From contig NZ_JADJJX010000001.1 in NCBI RefSeq assembly GCF_016706325.1, positions 620,001 through 684,000 on the forward strand: 64,000 nt of DNA, in the 5' to 3' direction. The first letter of the stretch is position 1; every line of letters starts with the position of its first letter. Both the position numbers and the translations under genes were made by a program. Below, piece by piece: positions 7,145-18,424 of this stretch. The stretch comes from Methanothrix sp. (GTDB lineage Archaea; Halobacteriota; Methanosarcinia; Methanotrichales; Methanotrichaceae). The notes below the pieces were generated by a model. The model was not told the DNA's origin. It ran no database searches and was given only the letters and a program-made list of their open reading frames with translations.

Positions 7145-7576
7145 CTATCGCTTCAGCCCCCGGATATACTGATAAAACCGGATGCCATGCAGATCATCAT
7201 AAAATACTATCTTCTCCGCCTTCTCCCCCACCAGCAGCTTCAGGGTGTTATTATGAAACTCATCCACATACTCCACACCGGTGACCTGATCCAAGGGCAC
7301 TGAGCGCACACTATCCCAGGCCAGCCCCGGGCGGACGAAATGCACATTCTTATCGGTGGTGACCAGGTAGCCCAGGATCTTGTCCAGCATCCCCATCCTG
7401 GCGATGGTCAGCATCTGCTTCGATGCCTGGCTGTGCAGAATGGCCGGGGCGATGAGCACCAGCTCCTCCCCGGAGGCGGAGAGCTTCCTTGCAATCCTCC
7501 CCAGCTTCTTGGGAACCTCCGGGCTCTGTGTCCGCTCCTTGGACCCGCCCTCGCCTGTCTGCGCGATTTCAGTCAT
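7145..7576 (-). CDS. Bacterial-PH-like domain protein
   Basis: 143 residues with no membrane segment. The second half (YLVTTDKNVHFVRPG, then VPLDQVTGVEYVDEFHNNTL) has the strand pattern and the VPLDQVTGVE motif of bacterial PH-like (bPH) domains. These proteins are poorly characterised. It begins 14 bases after purP ends and is probably in its operon. No specific function can be assigned. Confidence 0.6.
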   Translation of the reverse strand: MTEIAQTGEGGSKERTQSPEVPKKLGRIARKLSASGEELVLIAPAILHSQASKQMLTIARMGMLDKILGYLVTTDKNVHFVRPGLAWDSVRSVPLDQVTGVEYVDEFHNNTLKLLVGEKAEKIVFYDDLHGIRFYQYIRGLKR

Positions 7577-7590
7577 CTTCTCCTGCAGCC

Positions 7591-8736
7591 TCAGGTCACA
7601 ATCTGCTCCAGGCAGCCGTTCTCCAGAGCGATCCTCACCTCGCGGGCGAGCCTGCGCCCCGTGGACATATTTGTCCGCCAGAGGGCATTGCCATAGGGAT
7701 GGCCAACTGCCATATGCACATTGGTCCCACCGCCGATCCTGGGCGCGACATCATAGATGTAGAAGTTCAGGTCCTTGTCCACACAGGTCTGCAGACAGAA
7801 GGGGCCGATGATCCCGGGCTTGTAGTACTCCTGTGTCGCCTCCACATACTTCTCCGCCAGGACGAAGGCCTTCTCCAAGAGCGACTCCCTAAGAGTGGCG
7901 GAGTTGTGCCCGCAGACAGTATACTCGGGGTTGATCTGCTGCTCATTGAGAGTTAGCTGTTGGGGAGCGGGCAGGCGACAGTGGCCGTCCAGGCTGGTCT
8001 CAAACCTCCAGTCTATACCGATCAGCTCAATCCTCTCCGTTATTGGGGAGTAGAAATAGTCCAGATTGAAGACCGGGCCGATGATATAGCGCTCAATCCT
8101 GGCCAGCTCAATCCCATCCTGATCGATTACATTCTGGCGCAAGAGGAGATCAGCCTTCTGGCAATACTCCTCATAGGAGGCGGCAGTGAAAAACCCCCTC
8201 TCCAGGGTCTTCACTGCATGGGGCAGCTTGACCATCACCAACTGGTTGATCTCCTCCGCCTCCACCGGCTCGGGGAAGGGCAGGCCCGCCTTCTCCAGCA
8301 GCCAGTAGTAATCTCTCTTATCCCCCCTCTCCTCAGAGCGAAGGAGGTTGCGCGAGCCGAGCAGGGGAAGCGCGAACTGCTCTTCCACAGCATCGATGCC
8401 GCAGTAGGAGGTGAATGAGCGGTTGGGAACGAAGAGGGTGTTCTTATCCTTGAGAATCTCCTGGTTCTCCGGGTCTAAGACATCCGGGAACTGCTTCAGC
8501 ATCATAATCTCATCGATCATGCCGGTTATTATCCTCCCCTTCCGGTCCCTCTCCGCCCGGAAGTACCTGACATAGGGCTTCTCCCTCCCCTCCTGGCATA
8601 CCGCCAAAGTCCTGAAGTTCTCCTCCACTGCGCCATCTGCCGTATCCAGGGCAGAATGGGATGCTATCATCCCGATTCTCAGATCCTTGAGCTCGTATCC
8701 CCTCAACACCTCCAGAACCTTGCTGCGTTCAATCAA
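7591..8736 (-). CDS. purP: PurP-family FAICAR synthetase (formate-dependent)
   Basis: About 381 residues with PurP landmarks: SHSALDTADGA near the N-terminus, an ATP-grasp body, IIGPVFNLDYFYSPI, GIIGPFCLQTC and the metal-binding ARIGGGTNVHMA. PurP uses ATP and formate to convert AICAR to FAICAR in archaeal purine synthesis, replacing the folate-dependent PurH step. Start: TTG at 8736, seven bases after GAGGTG; a TTG at 8751 is possible. A TATA-like tataatta is near 8757-8764. Methanogens often carry two PurP paralogues, so this could be either. Confidence 0.85.
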   Translation of the reverse strand: MIERSKVLEVLRGYELKDLRIGMIASHSALDTADGAVEENFRTLAVCQEGREKPYVRYFRAERDRKGRIITGMIDEIMMLKQFPDVLDPENQEILKDKNTLFVPNRSFTSYCGIDAVEEQFALPLLGSRNLLRSEERGDKRDYYWLLEKAGLPFPEPVEAEEINQLVMVKLPHAVKTLERGFFTAASYEEYCQKADLLLRQNVIDQDGIELARIERYIIGPVFNLDYFYSPITERIELIGIDWRFETSLDGHCRLPAPQQLTLNEQQINPEYTVCGHNSATLRESLLEKAFVLAEKYVEATQEYYKPGIIGPFCLQTCVDKDLNFYIYDVAPRIGGGTNVHMAVGHPYGNALWRTNMSTGRRLAREVRIALENGCLEQIVT

Positions 8737-8751
8737 GTCTGAGCACCTCAA

Positions 8752-9239
8752 AATAATTATATTGGTCCCTCATATTCCCATCCCGATTTATCAAGATGAC
8801 CCTATCACACAAAGACATCGCCCTCTATTCCCTCCTGACAACATAGAAGGGCCTCAGGCAGCAGGGAGAGAAGCCCCGGCGGTTCCGGACAGGTATCAGC
8901 ATCCCATGCTGCCTATTGCCAATCCTCCCATCTCAAGTACCCTCACTGCGATAAAGATTATGCCCCTCATGCCCCTTGCTTCTTATCCCTGCCTCTTATC
9001 CTCGCCTTTAATTCCTGCCTCTGGATCCTTCTTCCCTCCAGCAGGCGGGATTGGCCCTCTCTTTCCTCCTCCACTATATCACTGCCGCCTGGAGGGCTTG
9101 CCGGAGCATCAGCCCTGCTCTCCTCCCCGGACTGGGGATCGCGAACGGGAAAGGCGCTCTTTCTCAAAAAATTCTGTGCATTACTTTAATATACTTCATT
9201 CTCATTGAGAAGTGGTTCACTATTGGGGAGCTTGATATT
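8752..9239. other. Intergenic region between divergent purP and leuD
   Basis: About 490 bases. The left end carries the purP promoter. The right end (ttactttaatatac near 9181-9194, and ggggag at 9225-9230) carries the leuD promoter and ribosome site. The pyrimidine-rich middle has only short frames without homology that I recognise. Confidence 0.4.
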
Positions 9240-9734
9240 TTGGCGGGCAGAGCTTGGAAGTTCAAGGACGATATCGATACCGATGCCATCATCCCCGGTC
9301 GCTACCTGGTGATGAACGATCCGCAGGAACTGGCTGCACACCTCTTTGAAGGGGTGCGCCCGGAGATGGCAGGAGCAGTCAAGGAAGGAGACTATGTGGT
9401 GGCGGGGGAGAACTTCGGCTGCGGCTCATCGCGAGAGCACGCACCTCTGGCCCTGAAGGGAGCTGGTATCTCAGCAGTCCTCGCCAAGTCCTTTGCCAGA
9501 ATCTTCTTCAGAAACGCCATAAACATAGGACTGCCCCTCTTCATCTGTCCAGATGTGGACAGGATCGAGGAGGGCGCTTATATCGAGATCGATATGGCGG
9601 GCGGAGTAATAAAGAATATAACCCGCAATGAATCCTATAAGACCACACCACTTCCAAGTTTCTTAAGGGAGATCGTCAATGCGGGCGGCCTGGTGGAGTA
9701 CACCAGACTACAGGTGTCCGGAGTGAGGGCATGA
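9240..9734 (+). CDS. leuD: 3-isopropylmalate dehydratase/homoaconitase-type small subunit
   Basis: 164 residues, the usual length of the small (swivel) subunit. It shows DDIDTDAIIPGRYLVMND near the N-terminus, GENFGCGSSREHAP and AKSFARIFFRNAINIGLP. With a large subunit (not in this window) it isomerises 2-isopropylmalate for leucine or homocitrate-type acids for coenzyme B. Methanogen homoaconitases carry YLRT in the specificity loop, while this protein has YLVM, which favours isopropylmalate (family knowledge, from memory). Start: TTG, nine bases after ggggag. The stop overlaps the leuB start. Confidence 0.85.
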   Translation: MAGRAWKFKDDIDTDAIIPGRYLVMNDPQELAAHLFEGVRPEMAGAVKEGDYVVAGENFGCGSSREHAPLALKGAGISAVLAKSFARIFFRNAINIGLPLFICPDVDRIEEGAYIEIDMAGGVIKNITRNESYKTTPLPSFLREIVNAGGLVEYTRLQVSGVRA

Positions 9735-10855
9735 ACTATAAAATACCAGTTATCGGCGGCGATGGCATCGGCCCGGAGATAGTAGCCGAGGGCCAGAAGG
9801 TGCTGGAGGCAGCAGCAGACAAGTACAACTTCTCCTTGGAGTGGATCGATTACTCCATCGGTGCAGAGCACTACCTGAAGACGGGCGAGCTGATAAGCGA
9901 GGAGACGCTCAAAGAGCTTTCAGGCTATCGGGCCATCTATCTGGGGGCGATAGGCGACCCCAGGGTCCGGCCAGGGGTGCTGGAGAAGGGCGTCCTTCTC
10001 ACGATGCGTTTCTACCTCGACCAGTATATCAACCTCCGGCCGGTCAGGCTACTGGAGGGCGTCTGGACCCCTCTAAAGGATAAAACGCCGAAAGATATCG
10101 ATTTTGTTGTGGTTCGCGAGAACACTGAGGACTTTTACATCGGCATAGGCAGTCGCGCACAGAAGGGCAAAAGCCATGCCGACTTCCAGGTCAGCCGCAA
10201 GCTCTACAATATAAAGTTCGGCCTGGATATCGACTCAGATAGCGAGGAGATCGCTTATCAGATAGGCGAGGTCAGCCGGGAGGGCTGCCAGAGGGTGATA
10301 AAGTATGCCTTCGACCTGGCGAGGAAGCGCCGCCAGAAGGTATCCAGCGTCGACAAGGCCAATGTGCTCAGCGACATTTATGGCTTTTGGAGGGAGATCC
10401 TTCTGGATGTGGCAAAAGGATATCCAGAGATCAAGTATGACTTCAACTTCGTTGATGCCATAACCATGTGGTTTGTCAAGAATCCGGAGTGGTTCGATGT
10501 GGTCGTCGCCCCCAATATGTTCGGAGACATAATCACCGATCTGGGGGCCATGATCCAGGGCGGCCTGGGCCTGGCGCCGGGAGCCAACCTCAACCCTGAG
10601 GGCACCAGCATGTTCGAGCCCATCCATGGCTCTGCCCCCAAGTATAAGGGCCGAAATGTGGTCAACCCTCTGGCCACCATCTGGGCAGGGGCTCTACTCC
10701 TGGAGCATCTCGGCCAGCCGGCTGCAGCAGCTGACATAGTCTCGGCTATAGAGCGGAACCTATTTGAAGGCCAGATAAAGACATATGACCTGGGAGGAAG
10801 CTCAACCACCTCCGAGGTTGGATCGGAGATTGCTCGCCTAGTGGGACTGATGTAA
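9731..10855 (+). CDS. leuB: Isopropylmalate/homoisocitrate-type dehydrogenase
   Basis: 374 residues of the beta-decarboxylating dehydrogenase family: IGGDGIGPEIV at the N-terminus, the substrate-site Arg region, VVVRENTEDFY, VDAITMWFVKNPEWFDVVVAPN, MFGDIITDLGA and GSAPKYKGRNVVNP. It oxidises 3-isopropylmalate or a homologue with NAD. ATGA overlap with leuD indicates translational coupling, so the pair should act on the same pathway. Leucine synthesis is most likely; a coenzyme B role (AksF) cannot be excluded. Confidence 0.85.
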   Translation: MNYKIPVIGGDGIGPEIVAEGQKVLEAAADKYNFSLEWIDYSIGAEHYLKTGELISEETLKELSGYRAIYLGAIGDPRVRPGVLEKGVLLTMRFYLDQYINLRPVRLLEGVWTPLKDKTPKDIDFVVVRENTEDFYIGIGSRAQKGKSHADFQVSRKLYNIKFGLDIDSDSEEIAYQIGEVSREGCQRVIKYAFDLARKRRQKVSSVDKANVLSDIYGFWREILLDVAKGYPEIKYDFNFVDAITMWFVKNPEWFDVVVAPNMFGDIITDLGAMIQGGLGLAPGANLNPEGTSMFEPIHGSAPKYKGRNVVNPLATIWAGALLLEHLGQPAAAADIVSAIERNLFEGQIKTYDLGGSSTTSEVGSEIARLVGLM

Positions 10856-10942
10856 GTCCCACAAAGGAAAAGGCTTTTAAGGAGGATCTCTTCATTTCTC
10901 AACTAGTGCAGCACATAGGGCTTGAGGAATGCCAGGCCGCGA

Positions 10943-11033
10943 GGGCTCGTAGCTCAGCTAGGCAGAGCGTCTGGCTTTTAAATTTTTGTATGAAGATACC
11001 AGGTGGTCGAGGGTTCAAATCCCCCCGAGCCCG
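10943..11033 (+). tRNA. tRNA-Lys (anticodon TTT) with a probable 17-nt intron
   Basis: Acceptor GGGCTCG/CGAGCCC with discriminator G, D arm GCTC…GAGC and anticodon stem TCTGG/CCAGG are clear. The anticodon loop CTTTTAA is interrupted after position 37 by 10981-10997 (aatttttgtatgaagat). Removing these 17 bases restores a normal 74-nt tRNA-Lys. Position 37/38 is the canonical archaeal intron site. The T stem GAGGG/CCCCC has one A·C mismatch. CCA is not encoded. It precedes rpoH by about 55 bases. Confidence 0.85.
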
Positions 11034-11086
11034 TTTGGAGTTTCCTTGAGCCTGTATGCTGCTCCTTCTAAGGGTTGGTGGTTTTT

Positions 11087-11323
11087 GTGACCAAATTTGC
11101 CGTAAGAGATCATGAGATGGTTCCGGAACATATTCTGCTCACTCCGGATGAGGGACTGCAGGTGCTGAAGGAGTTCGGCATCGATGCGCCACAACTGCCG
11201 AAGATCCATGCAAGCGACCCCGCCGCCAAGGAGATCGGGGCCAAAGTGGGCGACATAATCAAGATAATAAGGAAAAGCACAACAGCCAAACATTCAGTCT
11301 TCTACCGGCTGGTAATCGATTAA
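11087..11323 (+). CDS. rpoH: RNA polymerase subunit H (Rpb5-like)
   Basis: 78 residues, matching the archaeal subunit H, the C-terminal domain of eukaryotic Rpb5. Motifs HEMVPEHILLTPDEG, LPKIHASDPAAKEIGAKVGD and VFYRLV are characteristic. It sits in the lower jaw of RNA polymerase near incoming DNA. First gene of the archaeal rpoHB''B'A'A'' operon. GTG at 11087 gives the usual N-terminus (VTKFAVRDHE); TTG at 11075 and GTG at 11078 are alternatives. Confidence 0.9.
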   Translation: MTKFAVRDHEMVPEHILLTPDEGLQVLKEFGIDAPQLPKIHASDPAAKEIGAKVGDIIKIIRKSTTAKHSVFYRLVID

Positions 11324-11333
11324 AGGTGGTCTT

Positions 11334-12824
11334 TTGCTCGACAGAAATGCCCTTTATAGCGCCTATTTTACCAGGGATAAGCTGGTGCATCATCATATCA
11401 ACTCCTTCAATGACTTCATAGATAAAGGCCTGCAGAAGGTGATCGATGAGGTCAATGTCATAGAGACCAATATCGAGAACACCTATGTCCGGCTGGGGAA
11501 CATCCGGGTGGAAAAGCCCATGGTGCGCGAGGCGGACGGTTCAGTGGAGAGGCTCTACCCCAATGATGCCCGTCTGCGCAACCTGACCTATGCCTCGCCG
11601 ATCAAGCTGGAGATGACCATCGTCGAGGGGGAGACGGAGAAAGATCCAGTGGAGGCTGACATAGGCACACTGCCCATCATGCTCAACTCCAGGGTCTGCA
11701 ATCTCTTCGGCCTGGACGCAGACGAGATGATATCCTTTGGAGAGGACCCCTCTGATCCCGGCGGCTACTTTGTGGTCAACGGCTCGGAGAGGGTGATCAT
11801 GACCCTGGAGGATCTGGCCCCGAACAAGATCCTGGTGGAGTACAACCAGCGCTATGACGAGAACATCGAGGTGGCCAAGGTCTTCTCCCAAAGGCAGGGC
11901 TACAGATCGCTGGTCATTGTGGAAAGAGGCCGCCGCTCCATCCTCGAGGTCTCATTCCCCTCCGTCTCTGGCAGATTGAACTTCATCACCCTTCTCCGCT
12001 CCCTGGGGATGGAGACAGATATGGATATAGTCAAATCAGTATCCGATAACCCGGAGATCATCAAGTTCATGCTGGAGAACCTGGAGGAGTCAGAGGTCTC
12101 GACCAATGACGAGGCCCTGGAGAAGATCGGCTCTCGCGTCGCTGCCGGCCAGGCCAAGGAGTACCAGAAGAAGAGGGCCACCTACGTTCTGGATCGCTAC
12201 CTGCTCCCTCATATCGGTGTTGAGGAGAAGGACCGCTATGCAAAAGCTCTCTTCCTCTCCCGAATGGCCGAGGCCTGCTTCGAGCTGGCCCTGGGACGGA
12301 GGAGCGAGGACGACAAGGACCACTACTCCAACAAGAGGCTGAAGCTCTCCGGGGACCTGATGGAGGACCTCTTCCGGGTGGCCTTCAACCGCCTGACCCG
12401 GGACATAAAGTATCAGCTGGAGCGGGCGAGCATGAGAAACAGGGATCTGAATGTGGTGACCACCGTCCGGGCGGATGTCCTCACAGAGAGGATGATCCAT
12501 CCCCTGGCCACAGGCAACTGGGTAGGAGGGAGGACCGGCGTCTCACAGCTCCTGGACAGGACCGATTATATGGCCACCCTATCCCATCTGCGCCGGGTGA
12601 TCTCACCTCTATCCCGATCCCAGCCCCACTTCGAGGCTCGAGATCTGCATGCCACCCAGTGGGGGCGGATCTGCCCCTCAGAGACCCCTGAGGGCCCCAA
12701 CTGCGGCCTGGTGAAGAACTTCGCCCAGGGCGTCGAGCTCTCCAAAGGGATAGACGATTCGGATGATATCAAGAAGATTCTCATGGATTTAGGAGTAATT
12801 TCAGTAGGTGGTAGCATTGTCTGA
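11334..12824 (+). CDS. rpoB2: RNA polymerase subunit B''
   Basis: 496 residues, the N-terminal half of the Rpb2/beta homologue (protrusion, lobe, fork). Seen: NALYSAYFTRDKLVHHHI at the start, ERVIMTLEDLAPNKILVEYN, and ATQWGRICPSETPEGPNCGLV near the end. The split between B'' and B' is typical of euryarchaeal methanogens. TTG start with aaaggtgg just upstream. It overlaps the B' start by 17 bases. Confidence 0.93.
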   Translation: MLDRNALYSAYFTRDKLVHHHINSFNDFIDKGLQKVIDEVNVIETNIENTYVRLGNIRVEKPMVREADGSVERLYPNDARLRNLTYASPIKLEMTIVEGETEKDPVEADIGTLPIMLNSRVCNLFGLDADEMISFGEDPSDPGGYFVVNGSERVIMTLEDLAPNKILVEYNQRYDENIEVAKVFSQRQGYRSLVIVERGRRSILEVSFPSVSGRLNFITLLRSLGMETDMDIVKSVSDNPEIIKFMLENLEESEVSTNDEALEKIGSRVAAGQAKEYQKKRATYVLDRYLLPHIGVEEKDRYAKALFLSRMAEACFELALGRRSEDDKDHYSNKRLKLSGDLMEDLFRVAFNRLTRDIKYQLERASMRNRDLNVVTTVRADVLTERMIHPLATGNWVGGRTGVSQLLDRTDYMATLSHLRRVISPLSRSQPHFEARDLHATQWGRICPSETPEGPNCGLVKNFAQGVELSKGIDDSDDIKKILMDLGVISVGGSIV

Positions 12825-14647
12825 AGCACCAACAGGTGGCGCTAGAGTATATGTGAACGGTGAGATAGTGGGCTATCATGATGAACCCGGAGCCCTGATC
12901 GAGAGCATCCGCCGCCTCCGGCGCTCGGGGAGCATCAGCAATCAGATGAATGTGGCCTATTTCGAGGAGACGGGGGAGATCTTCATGAACACCGACTCCG
13001 GCCGGGCGAGGAGGCCCCTGATCGTGGTCGAGGATGGCCGGGCCCAGGTAACGGCAGAGCAGGTCAGCAAGATCCAGAGAGGAGAGATGACATTCGATGA
13101 TCTGGTGGCCGGAGGGCTGGTGGAGTATTTGGATGCCGAGGAGGAGGAGAACAGCCTCATCGCCATCTGGGAGGAGGATATAACCCCCGATCACACCCAC
13201 CTGGAGCTTGATCCATCTATGATTTTGGGGATCGCCGCCGGCCTGGTCCCCTATCCCGAGCACAATGCCAGCCCCAGGAACACCATGGGAGCGGGAATGG
13301 TCAAGCAATGCCTGGGCATGTCCACCGCCAATATGAGGCTCAGACCAGATACCCGCGGCCATTATCTCAACAGCCCCCAGAAGGCTATAGTGCGGACGAA
13401 GACCTCCAAGGCCATAGGCTTTGATGAGAGGCCCGCCGGCCAGAATTTCGTGGTGGCTGTCCTCGCTTATGAGGGATATAACATTGAGGATGCTCTGGTC
13501 TTGAACCGGGGCTCGATCCAGCGCGGCCTCTCCCGCAGCCACTTCTTCCGGGTCTCGGAAGCAGAGGAGCGCAAGTATCCGGGCGGCCAGGAGGACAAGT
13601 TCGAGATACCGGACGTCGAGGTCAGGGGGGCAAGAGGAAGCGAGGCCTACGATCAACTGGACTCAGATGGCCTGGTCAATCCCAATGCCGATGTGGGCCC
13701 CAATGATGTTCTGATCGGCAAGACCAGCCCGCCCCGCTTCCTGGAGGAGCCCTCGGAGTTCGGCCTGACCCCCCAGCAGAGAAGGGAGACCTCGGTGACC
13801 ATGCGCTCCAATGAGAGAGGGGTGGTGGACATGGTCATCCTGACGGAATCATCAAACGGGCAACCGCCTGGCCAAGGTCAAGACCCGCGACCAGAGGATC
13901 CCGGAATTGGGTGACAAGTTCGCCTCCCGCCACGGCCAGAAGGGGGTGGTGGGTCTGATCGTCCCCCAGGAGGATATGCCCTTCACCGAGTCGGGCATAG
14001 TCCCGGACCTCCTGCTCAACCCCCATGCCATCCCCTCCCGGATGACAGTGGGCCACGTCCTGGAGATGATCGGCGGCAAGGTCGGCTCCCTGGAGGGCAG
14101 GTTCATCGATGCCACTGCCTTTTTAGGAGAGAACGAGCCAGAACTGCGCGCCGCCTTGAAGGAGTTCGGGTTCTCCCATACCGGCAGGGAGATCCTGTAC
14201 AATGGGGCCACTGGCGAACAGATCATGGCCGACGTCTTCGTGGGGGTGATCCTCTATCAGAAGCTCTATCACATGGTCACAGGCAAGATGCACGCCCGTT
14301 CCCGCGGCCCGGTACAGGTCCTGACCCGGCAGCCGACAGAGGGTCGGGCAAGAGAGGGAGGTCTGAGGTTCGGAGAGATGGAGAGGGATGTGCTCATCGC
14401 CCACGGTGCTGCTCTGGCGCTCAAAGAGCGGCTGGTGGATGAATCGGACAAGGTCACAGAGCTGGTCTGCAGCCATTGCGGCATGATCGCCATTCACGAC
14501 CGGCGGAGGAATGCTGACTTCTGCCCCACCTGCGGAGCAGACACGGAGATCTATCCAGTGGAGATGAGCTATGCCTTCAAGCTCCTCTTGGATGAGATCA
14601 AATCGCTGGGTGTAGCACCACGACTGATCCTGGAAGATGCTGTTTAG
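12808..14647 (+). CDS. rpoB1: RNA polymerase subunit B' (frame broken near 13861)
   Basis: The C-terminal half of the Rpb2 homologue, forming much of the catalytic cleft. The first frame (12808-13914) carries VYVNGEIVGYHDEP and GYNIEDALVLN. The second (to 14647) carries GDKFASRHGQKG, clamp residues and the zinc site CSHCGMIAIH…CPTCG. They are one gene: the first frame derails after TESSNG, and dropping one base at the gggcaa (13858-13863) gives the expected NRLAKVKTRDQRIPELGDKF. As the subunit is essential, a base-call error is the simplest explanation. GTG start within rpoB2. Confidence 0.9.
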
Positions 14648-14649
14648 GA

Positions 14650-17279
14650 GTGAACATGACTGTACCCAAGAGGATAGGCAAGATCCGCTTCGGCCTGATC
14701 TCGCCCCAAGAGTTTAGAAAGATGAGCGTTGTCAAGATCATCACCGCCGACACCTACGACGATGACGGCTTTCCCATCGAGATGGGGCTTATGGATCCCA
14801 GGCTTGGCGTCATCGATCCCGGCCTGCGATGTCGGTCCTGCGGCGGCAGGCCGGGTGAGTGCCCGGGCCACTTCGGCCACATAGATCTCATCGCTCCTGT
14901 CATCCACGTTGGTTTCGCCAAGCTTATCCGGAAGATCCTGCGGGCAGTATGCAGAGACTGCTCCCGCCTGATGCTCAAGGATAATGAGAAGAAGATGTAC
15001 CTTGAGCAGATCCAGGAGCTGGAACGTTTGGGCCAGATGACAGATGACACAGTGAACAAGGTCTTCGCCGAGGCCAGGAAGAACAAGACCTGTCCCTACT
15101 GCGGCGCTCCTCAGCAGGAGATCAAGTTTGAGCGGCCATTATCCTATATCGAGGACGGCCACAAGCTCACCGCCTCAGACATCCGCGACCGGTTTGAGAA
15201 GATCCCGGACGAGGACATCAAGGTGATGGGCATGAACCCCGCCACGGCCCGCCCGGAATGGATGATCCTCACCGTCCTCCCCGTGCCTCCAGTGACCATG
15301 CGCCCCTCCATCACCCTGGAGTCCGGCCAGAGGAGCGAGGACGACCTCACCCATAAGCTGGTGGATATCATCAGAATCAATCAGCGCTTCCAGGAGAACC
15401 GGGAAGCAGGCGCCCCCCAACTGATCATAGAGGACCTGTGGGAGCTATTGCAGTACCACGTCACCACATTCCTTGACAATACCGTCTCCGGCGTGCCCCC
15501 CGCCCGCCACCGTTCCGGCCGGCCTCTCAAGACCCTCTCCCAGAGGCTGAAGGGGAAGGAGGGACGCTTCCGGGGCTCCCTCTCCGGCAAGAGGGTCAAC
15601 TTCAGTGCCAGGACGGTCATCTCTCCCGATCCCAATCTGAGCATTGGCGAGGTGGGAGTCCCCCAGGAGATCGCCATGGAGCTCTCTGTGCCCATGATAG
15701 CCAACCCCAGGAACATCGATATGGTGAAGACATTTGTGCGCCGCGGCCCGGACAGGCACCCGGGAGTGAACTATGTCACCCGCCCCGATCAGAGGAGGGT
15801 GAAGGTCACTGACAGGAACTGCGAGGAGGTCGCAGAGCAGATCGATATCGGCTGGAGGATCGACCGTCAGCTTGCCGATGGCGATATAGTCCTGTTCAAC
15901 CGCCAGCCATCTCTGCACCGGATGTCCATCATGTCCCACCGGGTGAAGGTCATGCCCTACAAGACCTTCCGGCTCAACCCGGCGGTCTGTCCACCTTACA
16001 ATGCCGATTTTGATGGCGATGAGATGAACATGCATGTGCCCCAGACTGAGGAGGCGCGGGCAGAGGCTGAGATCCTGATGAGGGTACAGGAGAACATCCT
16101 CTCCCCCCGGTTCGGCGGGCCGATCATCGGCGGCATCCACGATTATGTGACCGGCTCGTTCTTGCTGACGCACGGACGAAAACCCATCCATCGCCAGGAG
16201 GCAATGGAGCTATTGAAGAAGTTCGATATATCCGAGCTTCCCGCCCCGGAGGGGGAGGCGGATGGCGAGCCCTACTGGACGGGAAAGCAGATCTTCAGCC
16301 TCATCCTTCCCCGGGGCCTGAACCTGACCTTCAAGGCTGACTTCTGCTACAACTGCGATGTCTGCAAGGGAGAGGAGTGCGAGAGCGATGCCTATGTGGT
16401 CATAAGAGACGGTCAGCTTGAGATGGGGACGATAGACGCCAAGGCTGTTGGCGCCTTCAAGGGCAAGATAACAGACAGGATAATAAAGGAGTACAATCCC
16501 TCCATGGCGAGCCAATTCCTGGACCGGATGACCCGCCTGGCCCTGAGGGGCATAATGCATGCCGGCTTCAGCTTCGGAATAGATGACGAGGACATCCCTC
16601 CAGAAGCAGTGGAACAGATCGAAGAGACCACTCGTACCGCTCGAGAGAAGGCCCAGCAGTTGATCGAGGCCTACAAAGCTGGAGAGCTGGAGCCCCTGCC
16701 CGGGCGCACTCTGGATGAGACCCTGGAGATGAGGATCATGCAGACCCTGGGCAAGGCGCGAGATAGTGCAGGCAAGATCGCCAGCCGTTACCTGGGCCTG
16801 GACAACTCCGGGGTGGTGATGGCATTGAGCGGTGCCAGGGGCAGCATGCTCAACCTGACCCAGATGGCGGCCTGTGTCGGCCAGCAATCAGTTCGAGGAG
16901 AGAGGATCATGCGCGGCTATGCCGGCCGAACCCTGCCCCACTTCCAGCGGGGAGATCTGGGGGCGGAGGCGCACGGCTTTGTGGAGTCCAGCTATAAGGG
17001 GGGTCTCAATCCCACAGAGTTCTTCTTCCATGCCATTGGCGGTCGCGAGGGCCTGGTGGATACAGCCATCAGGACATCCCAGAGCGGCTATCTGCAAAGA
17101 AGGTTGGTCAATGCCCTGCAGGACCTGGAGGTCAAGTACGATGGCACAGTCAAAGAGACGAGGGGGATGATCGTCCAGTTCCAATATGGCGAGGACGGAG
17201 TCGATGCCTCCAGAAGGGACTATGCCAGCACAGAGAACGTCAAACGGATCGTCCAGAGCGTGCTGAAGAGGGAGTCGGC

Positions 17280-17283
<4 letters not shown>
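14650..17283 (+). CDS. rpoA1: RNA polymerase subunit A'
   Basis: 877 residues, the usual size. N-terminal zinc sites CRSCGGRPGECPGHFGH and CPYCG; clamp and lid; FRGSLSGKRVNFSARTVISP; the catalytic Mg motif NADFDGDEMNMH near residue 455; bridge-helix region GGREGLVDTAIRTSQSGY near the C-terminus. It forms the DNA-binding clamp and active site. It starts two bases after rpoB1 ends and overlaps rpoA2 by four bases. Confidence 0.95.
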
Positions 17284-18419
<1,136 letters not shown>

Positions 18420-18424
18420 TAACG

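Noticed and set aside
8967..9167. Minus-strand 66-codon frame before leuD
   Set aside because: Low-complexity charged product, no ribosome site, overlaps the purP/leuD promoter region.
10943..11033. tRNA pseudogene
   Set aside because: All stems except one T-stem pair are intact and the extra 17 bases lie exactly at the intron site.
12808..14647. Intein or deliberate splitting of rpoB' as a cause of the two frames
   Set aside because: No extra sequence lies between the halves; only one base separates them from a continuous frame.
15445..16191. Long minus-strand ORF inside rpoA1 (and similar antisense frames in rpoB, rpoA2, atpA, atpB)
   Set aside because: High-GC codon bias of the real gene leaves long open antisense frames; products have no domain-like pattern.
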